Origin: Helichrysum umbraculigerum
Lineage: Eukaryota; Streptophyta; Magnoliopsida; Asterales; Asteraceae
DNA: 64,000 bases
Reading direction: 5' to 3'
Assembly (NCBI GenBank): GCA_949592205.1
Contig: CATIUR010000003.1
Span: 165,095,759-165,159,758, forward strand
Below the pieces are notes generated by a model. The model worked only from the letters and a program-made list of their open reading frames with translations. It did not search any database and had not been told where the DNA came from. Shown piece by piece: positions 30,911 to 44,117 of this stretch (positions are counted from its first letter, which is position 1; each line of letters begins with the position of its first letter). A program made the position numbers and the translations under genes.

Positions 30911-33309
30911 TGTAACACCCCCAAATTTAGTGATTTGCGGAAGCTTGATTTGGGTGTTACTAATCAATAACAAAGCACAAAGATATATAGTAAACGACTC
31001 TATATGCGTCGTTTTAACAAAATATATTGATAATAGAAATGTTTACAACATTTAAAGCTTTACATAGCTCGAGTTTAATTAAAATGAGATTTCAGTACAT
31101 AAGTACTTGTACAAAAATATACTAATGCAAGAAAATCTCAATCGTCTGTATGCTGACTCGAGCTAAAGTCCTGAAGCAGAAACATCCTACTGCTTGGTAC
31201 CTGCGATATATGCTAAAAGGTCAGCTAAAAGCTGGTGAGCTCACAGGTTTGAAATTAGTTAATATAGTATGAACCGCAAGATTTAAATAATGAATTGCAT
31301 CCAGCAATTAAATAATGAATTGCATCCAGCAATTAAATGATAGTCATCGTGTATACAGCCATGAGCACATAGTTGAGCTTAACTCGAGGGCCGGGTCCCC
31401 TATAGAGAATTCCGGGCGAGGTGCCTCCACGAATGCCTAATCCACATTCGTCTTCCCAAATATTAGTACGTCCGTTTACCCGGTTAGTGCTTGCTAACCC
31501 GGACGAGGTGGGTCAATCCTATATGGTACCATATACTAATATTCACGCTACAACGTATTAACAACTATGCTGACAGAGGACTTTAAATGATTAGTTTCAA
31601 AAAACTCATGTAGTATATGAAATGTTTGTACTTGCGTTCACATGTTAAAATTGAGCAATATATCACACCCCTGAGTAAAACGGTGAAAAGAGGGGCTATG
31701 AAACTCACCTGAGTCTGAGTGCGTTTAAACAAACGTAAGTTGATTAGCCGAGTATGAAGTCCAAAGACTTGTAACCTGAGGGTGTCCACGACACGCGATG
31801 GTTATAATCATGATTGGGTATCTCAACAGATCACCCTTGTAGTTGTTCGTTCAACTATAATGTCCAAATTTCCACTATTTGGTTGATAAGTTTAAGTATT
31901 TGAAAAGTGAACGGCCCGTTGGTGACGGATTTGTAATAATAATCTCAACTATTATTATTTTGATTTCGTGTCGTTTTACTTGAAAAATGTGTTTTGATTG
32001 TGTATTAGAAGCCGTTACGGAATCTAAGTACGGGGGTCCGGGGGCAGCGACCCTGGTAGCGGGGTCCAAGGGGCAGAGCCCCTGGCTGGGGTCGAGCTGC
32101 CAGGTCAGCTTGGAAAATTTTTATTTCTACTATATTGCTTTGACGAAAAACGCATCTGGATCCGAATTTGGGTAAAATCAGGTGTTAAAATTTTAGGTCT
32201 CGACACTTAGTAAAAATCTGAGTTTTCTGGTTTGTGCGACGTTGGGTGCGACGTTGGGTGCGACGTGAGTGCTTGCGTCGCATTTTGCGACGTTGGTTAA
32301 GTTGGCGACGTTAAGGTCTGCGTCGCTATGTGCGACATTCGCAAGTCAATGCGACGTAATAGGCTGCGTCGCTATATGCGACGTCGAGGATTCGTGCGAC
32401 GTAAGTCGCTGCGTCGCATTTGCTCCAGGCCAAATGCGACGTACGAGATCTGATCGGAGTTTCAACTTCAAAAACGCATTTTCCGGCCATCGATCAGCCT
32501 AATATTTTTACCCAACCCATTTTAGGACATTACAAGGTTATACAAACAACTAGCAAGTGATAATACTTAGAAACGAGAGTTTTCGGAGTTGTGTCGGAAA
32601 CTTACAAATCGCCGAAATGAAATTTCGGAAAGATAGGAAGATAGATCGTTGTGTGGTGGTCGTGAATCTCTAAAAATCTTGAAGATCCGAAGTCGTTTGA
32701 TATGTTTATTTTGCGATTTGGATGGATGGAGGTGGTGATTTGTTTGAGAGAAAAGGAAAGAGGAAAAGAAGAGAGAGAGAGAGTTGAGAAAGAAATGAGG
32801 AAGAGGGAGGGGAATGGGAGGTTAAGCTCCCATTTTTCGCCCAGCGTTTCCGCTCCGTGCGGTGTTCGTTTTCTCCGTCGATCAAACGTTAAATAATTAT
32901 TTTACATATTAGTTGGTACGTTTTAAAATACAAATTATTACGCGATATTTTATTTAGATATTTTACTAATCAATTTATATTTGAGTTATAAAATGTAAGT
33001 TAGTTTGCTCGTTAAATATTTTAAATTGTGCAAGTTCTGTTTGTACGATACGAATTGTAATTCGAGCATTATTAAAATGATATTCTTAACATAACAGTGT
33101 TACTTAATAAAATTGGTCACCAACGTCCGTATTTTATGGAACCGAAATACATTCGATTTAAATTGCGTACGATTTAATCAAATCGCATTTCCGTATATAT
33201 TCAACAATATATATAATTCGATACATTAATTAGCCTAACACAGAACTAATTACATGTATTAACGTATGATTAGGCACTAATTACTAGTCCTAATTTGGTG
33301 GGTGTTACA
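30911..33309 (-). repeat. Solo LTR E of a Tekay-type element, in the integrase of A
   Basis: 2399 bases from TGTAACACCCCC to GGTGTTACA with target duplication AAAGG at 30906-30910 and 33310-33314 and no internal region, so it formed by LTR-LTR recombination. Orientation by comparison with B is minus. It belongs to a different family from B (only partly similar), but has the same block order, including GA-rich 32750-32810 and the palindromic domain at 32233-32443. The ORFs across it are not genes. Confidence 0.88.
32233..32443. repeat. Palindromic-repeat domain in solo LTR E (TGCGACGT/GCGTCGCA type)
   Basis: Contains about a dozen TGCGACGT and GCGTCGCA units in alternating orientation, including three tandem GTGCGACGTTGG copies at its start and a final pair GTCGCATTTGCTCC / CAAATGCGACGT around a short loop. 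Confidence 0.75.
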
Positions 33310-33314
33310 AAAGG

Positions 33315-36300
33315 GAAAGCAACACAAATCCTCATTTAAGTCCAAAACTGTGAACACAAACTGCACACCCTTACACTTATTGCATATGGACTTATTTGGA
33401 CCAACCAGTATAAGTAGTATGGGGAAAAAATCTTATTGCCTTGTGATTATTGATGATTACACTAGATTTACATGGGTTTTCTTTCTTAGGACAAAATATG
33501 AGACATGTGAAATACTTAGATCATTTATAACTAAGATGGAAAATCAATTGGATAAAAGAGTAAAGATCATCAGAAGTGATAATGGAACATAATTTAAAAA
33601 TCATGAGATGGATAAATTCTGTGAAGTTAAAGGTATTAAGAGAGAATTTAGTGCACCTAGAACTCCTCAACAAAATGGAGTAGCTGAAAGGAGGAATAGG
33701 ACAATAATTGAGGCTACTAGAACCATGCTATCTGATGCAAAGTTACCTATGTCCTTTTGGGCAGAGGCAGTTAGCACAGCTTGCTATGTTCAGAATAGGG
33801 TATTAGTTGTTAAGCCTCATAACAAGACACCATATGAACTGTTATTTAAGAAAAAGCCTTTGGTTAGTTTCTTAAAATCTTTTGGGTGTCCTTGTACAAT
33901 CTTAAATACCAAAGATCACTTAGGTAAGTTTGAGAGTAAGGCAGATGAGGGGATATTTGTTGGTTACTCTATTCAAAGTAAATCTTATATGGTATTCAAT
34001 CAAAGGACCAGGATCATAGAAGAATCAATGAACATCACTTTTAATGAAAACACTGTTAATCCTGATGGAAAAGGTCCTGATTCACTGTTTGATATTGATG
34101 CACTTAATATTGCTTTTAGATATACAAATGTGGATACTAGTGTAGGTACAAGTGCATGTACAAATACAGGAACAGGTGCTGGAGAAGGTAGATCAGACTC
34201 AGGAATACCAGCTGGAAAGAAGAATGATTCATTGGAATACATATTGTTTCCAATTTGGTCTCCTGATCCCCCAGAAGTGTTTGAAACTGATCAACCAAAG
34301 ACATCACAGAATGTGGAATCAGAAAAATCAGATGAAACATCATTTACTCATGTTGATGATTCTGATAGACCTGTTATGGAAGACAGTGCAGAAGACAGTG
34401 ATATGAGTCCAGCACCGAAGTATTCAAAGGTAGATGTGGATGTTGAACAGACACCAACAATGCAACTTGACAAGGAGCAGGAACAATTGAATTATTTACA
34501 TTTGATGAGCTCTACTCCTTTGTCAAAGAGAATTTCAAGAGAAGTGTCAAGTAGTAAGTCTGGACAAGAAGGAAATTATACCAACTTGGAGGTGGAGATT
34601 CAAGAAACAGCAGCATCTAAATACATTACTTATAAAGATCATCCACTTGAGAATGTAATAGGAGATATTGAATCTGCTGTTAAAACAAGAAATCAAAGTC
34701 AGGTGTTTGAAGCTTCAGCAAATGAGGATGAAGTAAATCTTGATACAGAAGCAGTTAATACTTCTTTGTTTGCCTGTTTTCTGTCTCAAACAGAACCAAA
34801 GAAGGTTACTGAAGCTTTGAGAGATCCTAGTTGGATTGAAGCTATGCAAGAGGAGTTGCTTCAGTTTAAGATTCAAGAAGTCTGGACATTGGTTGATTTG
34901 CCTAAAGGTAAAAGGGCAATTGGTACTAAATGGATTTTCAAAAACAAGAAGGATGAAAGAGGTATAGTGATCAAAAACAAGGCTAGATTGGTTGCACAGG
35001 GATATTCACAAGAAGAGGGGATTGATTATGATGAAGTTTTTGCACCTGTTGCAAGAATAGAGGCAATTAGATTGTTTTTGGCTTATGCTTCATTCAAGGG
35101 ATTCACTGTGTATCAGATGGATGTTAAGAGTGCTTTCCTGTATGGCACTATACAGGAAGAGGTTTATGTATGCCAACCACCAGGGTTTGAAGAATCCAAG
35201 TTTCCTGATAAAGTTTTCAAACTTGAAAAAGCTCTTTATGGATTACATCAAGCACCTAGAGCTTGGTATGATACTTTTTCAGATTATCTGTTGCAGAATG
35301 GATTCAAAAGGGGTGCAATAGATAAAACTTTGTTCACTAAAAGAATTAAGAATGATATACTACTGGTTCAAGTCTATGTAGATGATATCATTTTTGGTTC
35401 AACAAAGGATAGTCTTTGCAAGGAGTTTGAATCACTAATGCATGAGAAGTTCAAGATGAGCTCCATGGGGGAATTAACATTTTTCTTGAGGCTGCAAGTG
35501 AAGCAACAGAAAGAAGGAATCTTTATTCATCAAAGTAAGTATGTTAATGATATACTGGATGGTTTGGGTACAAAGATGCTAAAGTTGCAAGCACACCAGT
35601 GGAGACAAACAAGAAATTACATGCAGATCTTGAGGGGGAAAGTGTGGATGAACATCTCTATAGATCAATGATCGGGTCTCTTATGTATCTCACTTCCTCA
35701 AGGCCTGACATCATGTTTGCAGTGTGCTTATGTGCAAGATTTCAAGCTAATCCAAAGCTGTCACATCTTCTTGCAGTCAAAAGAATATTTAGATATTTAA
35801 AGGGTCAACCAAAATTGGGCCTTTGGTATCCAAAGTTTACTTCTTTTGATCTGATAGCTTATACAGATAGTGATTATGGAGGAGCTAATCTGGACAGGAA
35901 ATCTACATCAGGAGGTTGTCAATTTTTGGGAGATAGATTGGTTTCATGGCAATGCAAGAAACAAACCACTGTATCTACATCTACAGCAGAGGCAGAATAT
36001 GTAGCAGCTGCAAGTTGCTGTGCCCAAGTGCTATGGATTCAGAATCAGATGTTAGATTACGGTTTTACCTTCCTTAATACTCTTATTTTTATTGATAACA
36101 GTTCTGCAATCAGTATTATCAAGAACCCAGTTAAACATTCTAAAACAAAGCACATTGAAATTAGATATCATTTCATTAGAGACTGTAATGTGAAAAGACT
36201 TATTCAAATTTTGAAAGTTCATACTGATAATCAGTTTGCTGATCTGTTTACTAAAGCTTTTGATGTAGGCAGATTCACATTCTTGGTTACTAGTATTGGA

Positions 36301-36318
36301 ATGATCAATTTGTCTTAA
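33315..36318 (+). pseudogene. Copia A pol, part 3: integrase, reverse transcriptase, RNase H
   Basis: Continues the integrase (KGKQHKSSFKSK). The catalytic blocks are HMDLFGPT, RSDNGT and PQQNGVAERRNRTIIEATRTML. A TAA at 33590-33592 interrupts the frame right after RSDNGT. RT follows from about 34800 (EALRDPSWIEAM, KARLVAQGYSQEEGIDYDEVFAPV, YVDD at 35375-35386). A 1-base frameshift near 35560 moves the reading to the frame of 35599-36318, which holds RNase H (YTDSDYGG, STAEAEYVA, DNSSAI) and the C-terminal TKHIEIRYHFIRD block. RT has Arg where a Gly is usual (FFLRLQ). These changes make the enzyme non-functional. The family identification is secure. Confidence 0.9.
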
Positions 36319-36745
36319 GTATTTTTCTTATCACTGCTTTCTGTGAATAATATCTACTGTGTTTCATTTGGGTTAATACTGATTTGTTAATTAAACACTG
36401 AGTGTGTATTGTGTATAGTTATCACTGTTTACTACTTTTAGTATAAACAGTGGTAATAATCACTTCACCACTGTTAGTGTATAGTTAACACTGTATACGT
36501 GTATTTTTGTTTGCATTAACACTGCAGGTTATATTACTATGTCTTGGAGTTTAACTACTGCAGGTGTATATGTTGGCGTTTTACTGCTTGTTGAAGTTTA
36601 GCTTTCGGTAAAAAAAAAATTAAAAAAAAAAAAAAAAAAATTCAACCACTGCTTTGTTTATATGATTTTGCTAGATCTGAAGTACTACTTGTATTAAGTT
36701 AGCACTGCCTTGTTCGGTTGGTACTGCTTGTACAAGTGAGCACTG
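36319..36745 (+). other. Copia A spacer between pol and the 3' ORF, left half
   Basis: Non-coding. Dense in CACTG/CAGTG words like the LTR, with an A-rich run at about 36609-36640. It is split by element C; the right half is 46576-46871 after the CACTG duplication. Confidence 0.6.
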
Positions 36746-39186
36746 TGTGACAACCGTCAATTTAGGACTAGAATTTAGTGCCTAATCAAGTTTTAGTACA
36801 TGTAATTAGTTCTGTGTTAGGCTAATTAATGTATCAATTATTATATATATTGTTGAATATATATCTACAATTATGCGGTTTGTTTAAATCGTACGAGTCT
36901 CAAATCGAATGAATTTCGATACAATAAATACGGACGTTGGTGAACAAATTATTAAGTAATACAAATGTTATTTAATAACTCAATTTATTCAAAAATATTA
37001 TTTATAATAATATTTCGTATCCAAATTTTATTAAACAATTAACGTATATGCGATTAAACATACAAACGCGCAAACAAATAAAACGAATTTCAATTTAGAT
37101 ATCCCAAATGGATAATTGATAAATTATTTTAATAAAACATTTTATAATAAATTCGTAATTTAAAACTTATCTTTTAATATGTAAAAATCATTTAACGTTT
37201 GAACAACGGAGCGAACGAACATCACACGGAGCGGGAACGCGGGGCGAAAATGGGAGTTTAACCTCCCACTCCCACCCACTTTTCTCTCATTTCTCTTTTT
37301 CTCTATCTCTCTCCTCTCTTATTTTCTCTCAACTATCATCATCACCACCACTTTCCTCCAAACCATCAAAATCACCAAAAACTAACACTAAACGGCATCG
37401 GATCTTCAAACTTGTTTGGGACAAAAGATTCACCACTTCACGATCTACACTTTCATCTTTCCGGAATTTCATTTCGGCGATTTGTAAGTTTCCGACACAA
37501 CTCCGAAAACTCTCGTTTTTAAGTTTTATAACTTGCTAGTTGTTTGTATAACCTTGTAATGTCCTAAAATGGGTTGGGTAAAAATATTAGGCCGATCGAT
37601 GGCCGGAAAATGCGTTTTTGAAGTTGAAATTCCGATCAGACCCCGTACGTCGCATTTGGCCTGGAGCAAATGCGACGCAGCGACCTACGTCGCACTATAT
37701 CCCCAACGTCGCATATAGCGACGCAGCGACCTACGTCGCACTTTTCCCCCAACATCGCATATAGCGACGCAACCCATTACGTCGCATTGACTTGCGAACG
37801 TTGCACTTAGCGACGCAAACCCTTACGTCGCAGAAATCAACTACGTCGCCTATAGCGACGCCACGTACAACGTCGCATTAAATTGCGAAAGTCGCACATA
37901 GCGACGCCGTGCCCAACGTCGCAGTCCGGATCTGCGACGTCGCACCCAACGTCGCAGGCTACGTCGCACAAAACAGAATCTTCAAACCTCAAAACTTTCA
38001 AAGTCAAATTTTACTGTAGCAATTCACTGTAACAATTCACTGTAGCAACAATATAATAACATTTTAGAACTATCGTTACAACCGTCACCAACGGGCCGTA
38101 CACATTTTCAAATACACAATTAAATCAACTAAGTCATAGTAACTTAGACAATTCAATCAAACAAGTCGTTGTAACTTGTATCAACTTATTCAAACAAGTC
38201 GTAGTAACTTGTAATAAAACAATCAACCAAATCGGGGTAATTTGGACATTAAGTTAGACAAACAATTCAAATGGTAGTCTTCCGGGATACCAATACAAGT
38301 AATGACAATTTAAGTGTCGTGGACACATTCAGGTTTCAAGTCTTTGGACACCAACACACTGCTAATTACTTCAAGTTTAATTGATTAACACTTCAAGAAC
38401 CAGGTGAGTTTCATAGCCCCATTTTCACTGCTTTACAACTAGGGGTGTGATATTGCTACTCGATTTTGTTTTACAAGTAGAACGCAAGTGCCAAACTTCA
38501 AATACTACATGAGTTTCAAGCTAATCAATTTAAAGTCCTCCATAAGCATAGTCTCTAGTATTTTATAGCGTGAATGTTAGTATATGATATCATATGGGAT
38601 TGACAATCCTCATCCGGGTTAGCACGCACTAACCGGTCAAACGGATGTATTAGCATTTGGGAAGACGAGTGTTGATTAGGCACTCGTAGGAGGCATTTCA
38701 AGTTAGGTTTCCTTAAGTGGGCCTGACAAATCAAGTTAAGCTCAGACTATGTGCTCATGGACAGTATAACTTTTATCTTGCTTAATTGCATTTTAAATTC
38801 AATATAAATCTTGCGGTTCTTACAACTATACATTGACATACAAACCTGTGAGCTCACCAGCGTTTTCGCTGACCCATTTTAGTATTTATCACAGGTACCC
38901 AGCAGTAGTTTGGCTGCCCAAGCAGGAATTATTAGCTCGAGTCAGCATACATACAACTAGAGATTGGACTGCATTATTATATTTTGTAAAAGTAATTATG
39001 CTATGTAATCTCTCAAATTCAGGAAACGAGCTAATGTAACTATATTTTGATGTAAACATTTACTTTATTTATACAAGTTTAAAACGACGCATATAGTGGT
39101 CGTTCATTATATCTTATGTGCTTTGTATATTGATTAGTGACACCCAAATCAAGCTTCCGCAAATCGTTAAATTTGGGGGTGTCACA
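36746..39186 (+). repeat. 5' LTR of element C
   Basis: 2441 bases. Contains the palindromic domain at about 37646-37968 and a CT-rich stretch (37276-37335). The small ORF at 38833 is present in both LTRs and is not supported as a gene. Confidence 0.9.
37646..37968. repeat. Palindromic-repeat domain in C LTRs (ACGTCGC/GCGACG type)
   Basis: About 25 units of (T)ACGTCGCA and its complement (e.g. ACGTCGCATATAGCGACGCA) alternate. The 3' LTR copy is at about 45014-45352 and has one extra 12-base unit (AACCAACGTCGC). Confidence 0.75.
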
Positions 39187-39188
39187 GA

Positions 39189-39202
39189 TTGGTATCAGAG
39201 CC
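39189..39202 (+). other. Primer binding site of element C
   Basis: TTGGTATCAGAGCC two bases after the 5' LTR; complementary to initiator Met tRNA. Confidence 0.85.
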
Positions 39203-39637
39203 TAAGGTTATAGTGAACTAGGTTGCATTTAGTGGGCCTAGACTATGACCGTTAGGCAGTATTCCTTATTAGTTATGACTAGTTCAGGGATTACATCATA
39301 CGACTTTAATTTAACATAGCCTGATCAACTATGTACAATTAGAGAAAGATGATGTGAAATCTGAAAGAGTTATGTTGAACAGGAATGCATTAGTTGACTC
39401 TGACCTCGAGAGAAACGGGACTCAAAACATGTCTGTGCTAGACACACAATAGGTTATTATGTGATATACATATATGTACATAAGTAAACCTCATTACAAC
39501 TTTAGACTATATTATATTATATGAATATAGGCCTCTTTCTCTCTAACGCTTTGTCTCGAAATGACAAACACACCACTAGTTCATCATACTCGGACTAGTA
39601 TCTTATTTCATTTCCTTGTCCTTTCTTACTCAGCATC

Positions 39638-42600
39638 ATGCCTCCTCGTCGTCAAATTACCCTTAGCGAAGCTGAGATCGCGGGAATCATTGCCCGCAGT
39701 GTGACCGAAGCCTTGGCTACCCGAACACCACCCGGTAGCGAGGACACAGCAACCAATACTCCACCACCCAAGCCTTGCTCCTATAAGGACTTTCTTAGCT
39801 GTAAACCGCTATACTTCAAGGGCACGGAAGGTGCCATTGGCTTGATCCGTTGGATTGAGCGTATGGAATCTGTTTTCAGTCTATGCGACTGTACTGAGAA
39901 CAACAAGGTCAAATTCGCTGCTTACACCTTTCAGGAAGGTGCACTCACGTGGTGGAAAACCCACGCAAACTCTGTAGGCCTTGAGGTTGCAAATCGACTT
40001 CCTTGGGCCGAACTGAAAAAGAAGCTGACAGAAAAGTACTGTCCTGAAGAGGAATTGCACAGGCTGGAAGAAGAATTCTGGCATCTGGAGGTGCAGGGAA
40101 ATGATGTTGCTGAATATACCACCAAATTTCAGCAGTTTGCTTTATTATTCCCGAATTTGGTCGAACCAGAAAGTAAGGGCATTAAGAAATACATTCGTGG
40201 ACTCCCCGAGAACATTCAGGGGAACGTCGCCTCATCCAAACCAACCACCACTGAGAGTGCCATTCGATTGGCCCACGAACTCATGGCTCTAGTTGTCAGC
40301 CGTGAGACCTCCAACACCACATCCTCCAACAACAACAAACGCAAATCCACTGAACACCACCACAACTCAAACAAGAAAAACAACGCCATCCAAGTCTACA
40401 ACACCAACTCTGATTCAACCGTAGCTACACCGGGGACAGACCTTATTGTCCCAAGTGCAACTATCACCACTTTGGTCAGTGCGGTACTCCTTGCAACAAC
40501 TGCAGGAGGTACGGGCATTCGACTAAGGATTGCCGAGCCCCCAAATCCAACAACAACCCCTCTGACAGAAATACCCGACAACCTAAGTCCTGCTACGAAT
40601 GTGGAAACCCAGGACACTTTAGGGATTCTTGCCCAAAATTGAAGAACAAGGGCAACAACAACAACCACCGCAACAACAACAACACCAAAAGTAGCGCCTT
40701 CGTGATCAACTCAGGGGACGCCCGTCAGGACCCGAATGTGGTCACGGGTATGTTCCTCCTCAACAATTTAACTGCTTCCATACTATTTGATACTGGTGCC
40801 GATAGAAGTTTTATTTCCGATGAATTTTGCCCTCTACTTGACATTACACCTGTTGCTTTAGACGTTAAGTACACCGTAGAGCTAGCAAATGGCAAATTGA
40901 TAGAAACCGATAGTGTGATACCTAATTGCACTTTAAATCTAGCCGACGAAATCTTCTCCATAGATCTTATGCCTATTGAGATAGGAAGTTTCGATGTCAT
41001 CGTAGGCATGGACTGGTTATCCAAGCATCGTGCCGAAATCATTTGCCATGACAAAATTGTTCGCATACCTCTCGCCGTCGGTAGAACCTTGGTCATACAG
41101 GGGGAGACCGGTGGGACGAGGCTTAACCTCATATCTTGTCTAAAAACCCGAAAATTTCTGAGAAAGGGTTATCCATCAATCCTCGCGCACATCATGGAGA
41201 AAAAGTCGGAGGAGAAGCGACTTGAGGATGTTCCAATTATTCGAGATTTTCCAGAAGTCTTTCCTGAAGAACTACCTGGTCTACCACCACCAAGACAGGT
41301 TGAGTTCTCAATCGATCTCGTACCAGGTGCTGCGCCTGTGGCCCGAGCACCATACCGTTTAGCTCCATCCGAACTTCAGGAGCTGTCCACCCAATTACAG
41401 GAACTCCTGGAACGAGGATTTATCAGGCCGAGTTCTTCACCTTGGGGAGCTCCGGTCCTATTTGTCAAGAAGAAAGACGGTTCTTTTCGAATGTGTATCG
41501 ACTATCGAGAGTTGAACAAGTTAACTGTCAAGAACCGGTATCCACTCCCTCGAATCGATGATTTGTTCGACCAACTTCAAGGGTCGAGTTGTTATTCAAA
41601 GATTGATCTCCGATCCGGTTATCACCAATTGCGTGTTCGCGATGCCGATATTCCAAAAACCGCTTTCAGAACCCGTTACGGGCATTACGAATTCCAAGTG
41701 ATGCCATTCGGCCTAACCAATGCACCGGCTGTATTCATGGACCTTATGAATCGGGTGTGTAAACCATACCTTGATAAGTTTGTCATTGTCTTCATCGATG
41801 ACATTCTCATATATTCACGAAACAAAGAAGAGCATGCACAACACCTCAAAACCATCCTTGAACTACTTAAACACGAGGAGCTCTATGCCAAGTTCTCTAA
41901 GTGTGAGTTCTGGATCAAAACCGTTCAATTTCTTGGTCACGTGATTGACAGTCAGGGGATTCACGTCGACCCGTCAAAAATCGAGGCTATCAAAGACTGG
42001 CAATCGCCAACCACTCCGACCGAAGTACGACAGTTTCTAGGACTGGCCGGATACTATCGACGATTCATTGAAAATTTCTCCAAGATAGCCATACCACTCA
42101 CGACGCTGACCCAGAAAGACAAAAAGTTTGACTGGACTGATAAACAAGAGTCGGCATTCCAACTCTTGAAACAAAAACTTTACAGTGCTCCTATCCTATC
42201 TTTACCCGAAGGCACCGATGACTTCATGGTATACTGCGATGCTTCTCATCAAGGTCTCGGTTGCGTGCTTATGCAACGAGACAAAGTCATAGCTTATGCT
42301 TCTCGACAGCTTAAGATTCATGAAAAGAATTACACCACACACGACCTCGAGCTAGGAGCTGTCGTTTTTGCCCTCAAAATCTGGAGACATTACCTTTATG
42401 GTACCAGATGTACAATCTTTACCGACCATAAAAGCCTTCAACACATATTCGATCAGAAGGATCTCAACATGAGACAACGTCGATGGGTCGAATTGCTTAC
42501 GGATTACGACTGCGAACTCAAATATCATCCAGGCAAAGCAAATGTTGTTGCTGACGCCCTCAGTCGAAAAGAGCGAGTGAAACCACTTCGGGTTCGAGCC

Positions 42601-44083
42601 CTCAGTATGACCATTCACAACAATTTAAACATTCAAATCCTCACTGCTCAACTCGAAGCCTTAAAACCCGAAAATGTCAAAGATGAAGCCTTGCGGGGCA
42701 TGGATAAGCTATTCGAAATCAGACCTAACGGGATTAGGTATTTCTCAAACCGAATCTGGTTGACTAAATTTGGGAACCTACGAGACTTGGTGATGGATGA
42801 AGCTCACAAGTCCAAATATTCTATCCATCCGGGATCCGATAAAATGTACCACGGTATCAAGGACTTCTACTGGTGGCCGAACATGAAATCTGAAATCGCC
42901 ACCTATGTCAGCAAATGCCTTACTTGCTCCAAAGTCAAAATCGAATATCAAAAACCTTCTGGTTTACTTCAACAACCCAGTCTTCCTGAATGGAAATGGG
43001 AACAAATTGCCATGGACTTCATAACCAAACTACCCAAAATCGTCGAGCGGTTGCGATTCCATTTGGGTAATCGTGGATCATCTCACAAAATCTGCTCACT
43101 TCCTGGCAATCAAGGAATCCGACAAAATGGAACGCCTCACCAACATTTATCTGAAGGAAATCGTGACCAAACACGGTGTTCCAATCTCAATTATCTCCGA
43201 TAGAGATAGTCGTTTCACTTCACAGTTTTGGCAATCACTTCAAAAATCCCTGGGTACTCGACTTGATATGAGTACCGCATACCATCCTCAAACAGACGGT
43301 CAAAGTGAACGAACCATTCAAACACTTGAAGACATGCTACGGGCCTGCGTAGTAGACTTCGGTGTAAACTGGGAAAAACATCTACCATTGTGCGAGTTCT
43401 CGTACAACAACAGTTATCATACCAGCATCAAAGCTGCACCCTTCGAGGCACTGTACGGTCGTAAGTGCCGGTCACCTATCTGTTGGACTGAAATTGGGGA
43501 CAGCCAACTCACGGGTCGTCCAGAGATCATTCACGAAACAACCGAGAAAATCGTCGAAATTCAAAACAAACTCAAAGCCGCGCGCGATCGTCAGAAAAGT
43601 TATGCTGACGTGAGACACAAACCACTCGAGTTCCAAGTTGGGGATCGAGTTCTACTCAAAGTATCGCCTTGGAAAGGCGTAATCCGATTTGGCAAACGAG
43701 GGAAGTTGAATCCCAGATACATTGGACCATTCGAGATCCTCGAAAGGATTGGTCCAGTGGCTTATCGATTGCAGCTGCCATCTGAACTTAGCAGCGTGTA
43801 TCCCACATTTCATGTTTCAAATTTGAAGAAGTGTCTGTCTGATGAGACCCTTATCATTCCACTCGATGAAATTCGAGTTGACGAAAAACTTCACTTTGTT
43901 GAGGAACCCGCTGAAATCATGGACCGTGAGGTCAAACAACTTAAACAAAGTCGTATTCCTATCGTCAAGGTTAGGTGGAATTCGCGGCGCGGTCCGGAAT
44001 TCACCTGGGAACGGGAGGACCAAATACGACTCAAGTATCCTCAACTCTTCACTGATTCAACGTCAAACACGACTTCAACATAA
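39638..44083 (+). pseudogene. Gag-pol polyprotein of Tekay element C, two frameshifts
   Basis: Starts at ATG 39638 (PPRRQITLSEAE). The capsid domain is intact to about 40415, where a 1-base shift occurs. The zinc knuckles (CNNCRRYGH....C and CYECGNPGH....C) lie in the second frame, 40450-40640. That frame continues with protease (DTGADRSF), RT (FIDDILIYSRN), RNase H (CDASHQGLG) and the integrase zinc domain. An extra A in the run 43036-43039 shifts the frame again; the third frame 43073-44083 carries the integrase core (SDRDSRF, TDGQSERTIQTLEDM) and the chromodomain-like C terminus (EPAEIMDREVK). Pol is very close to that of B, but the gag N-terminal half is clearly more diverged. Where B has TGA before RT, C has CGA. 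Confidence 0.9.
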
Positions 44084-44117
44084 ATTTCGGGACGAAATTC
44101 TTCTAACAGGGGGAGAA
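44083..44117 (+). other. Pre-PPT palindrome and polypurine tract of element C
   Basis: AATTTCGGGACGAAATT at 44083-44099 overlaps the end of the polyprotein; AACAGGGGGAGAA then abuts the 3' LTR at 44118. Confidence 0.8.

Noticed and set aside
31987..32502. Short ORFs in solo LTR E, including a Cys/Ala/Ser-rich one
   Set aside because: They are translations of the GCGACG-type repeat domain, not proteins.
37646..37968. Evenly spaced short palindromic repeats resembling a CRISPR array
   Set aside because: Units are 8-10 bases, alternate in orientation, have irregular spacing and lie inside plant LTRs; no cas genes, no unique spacers.
38833..39039. 68-residue ORF in the C LTR, repeated at 46217
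   Set aside because: Duplicated only because the LTR is duplicated; composition and lack of homology argue against a gene.
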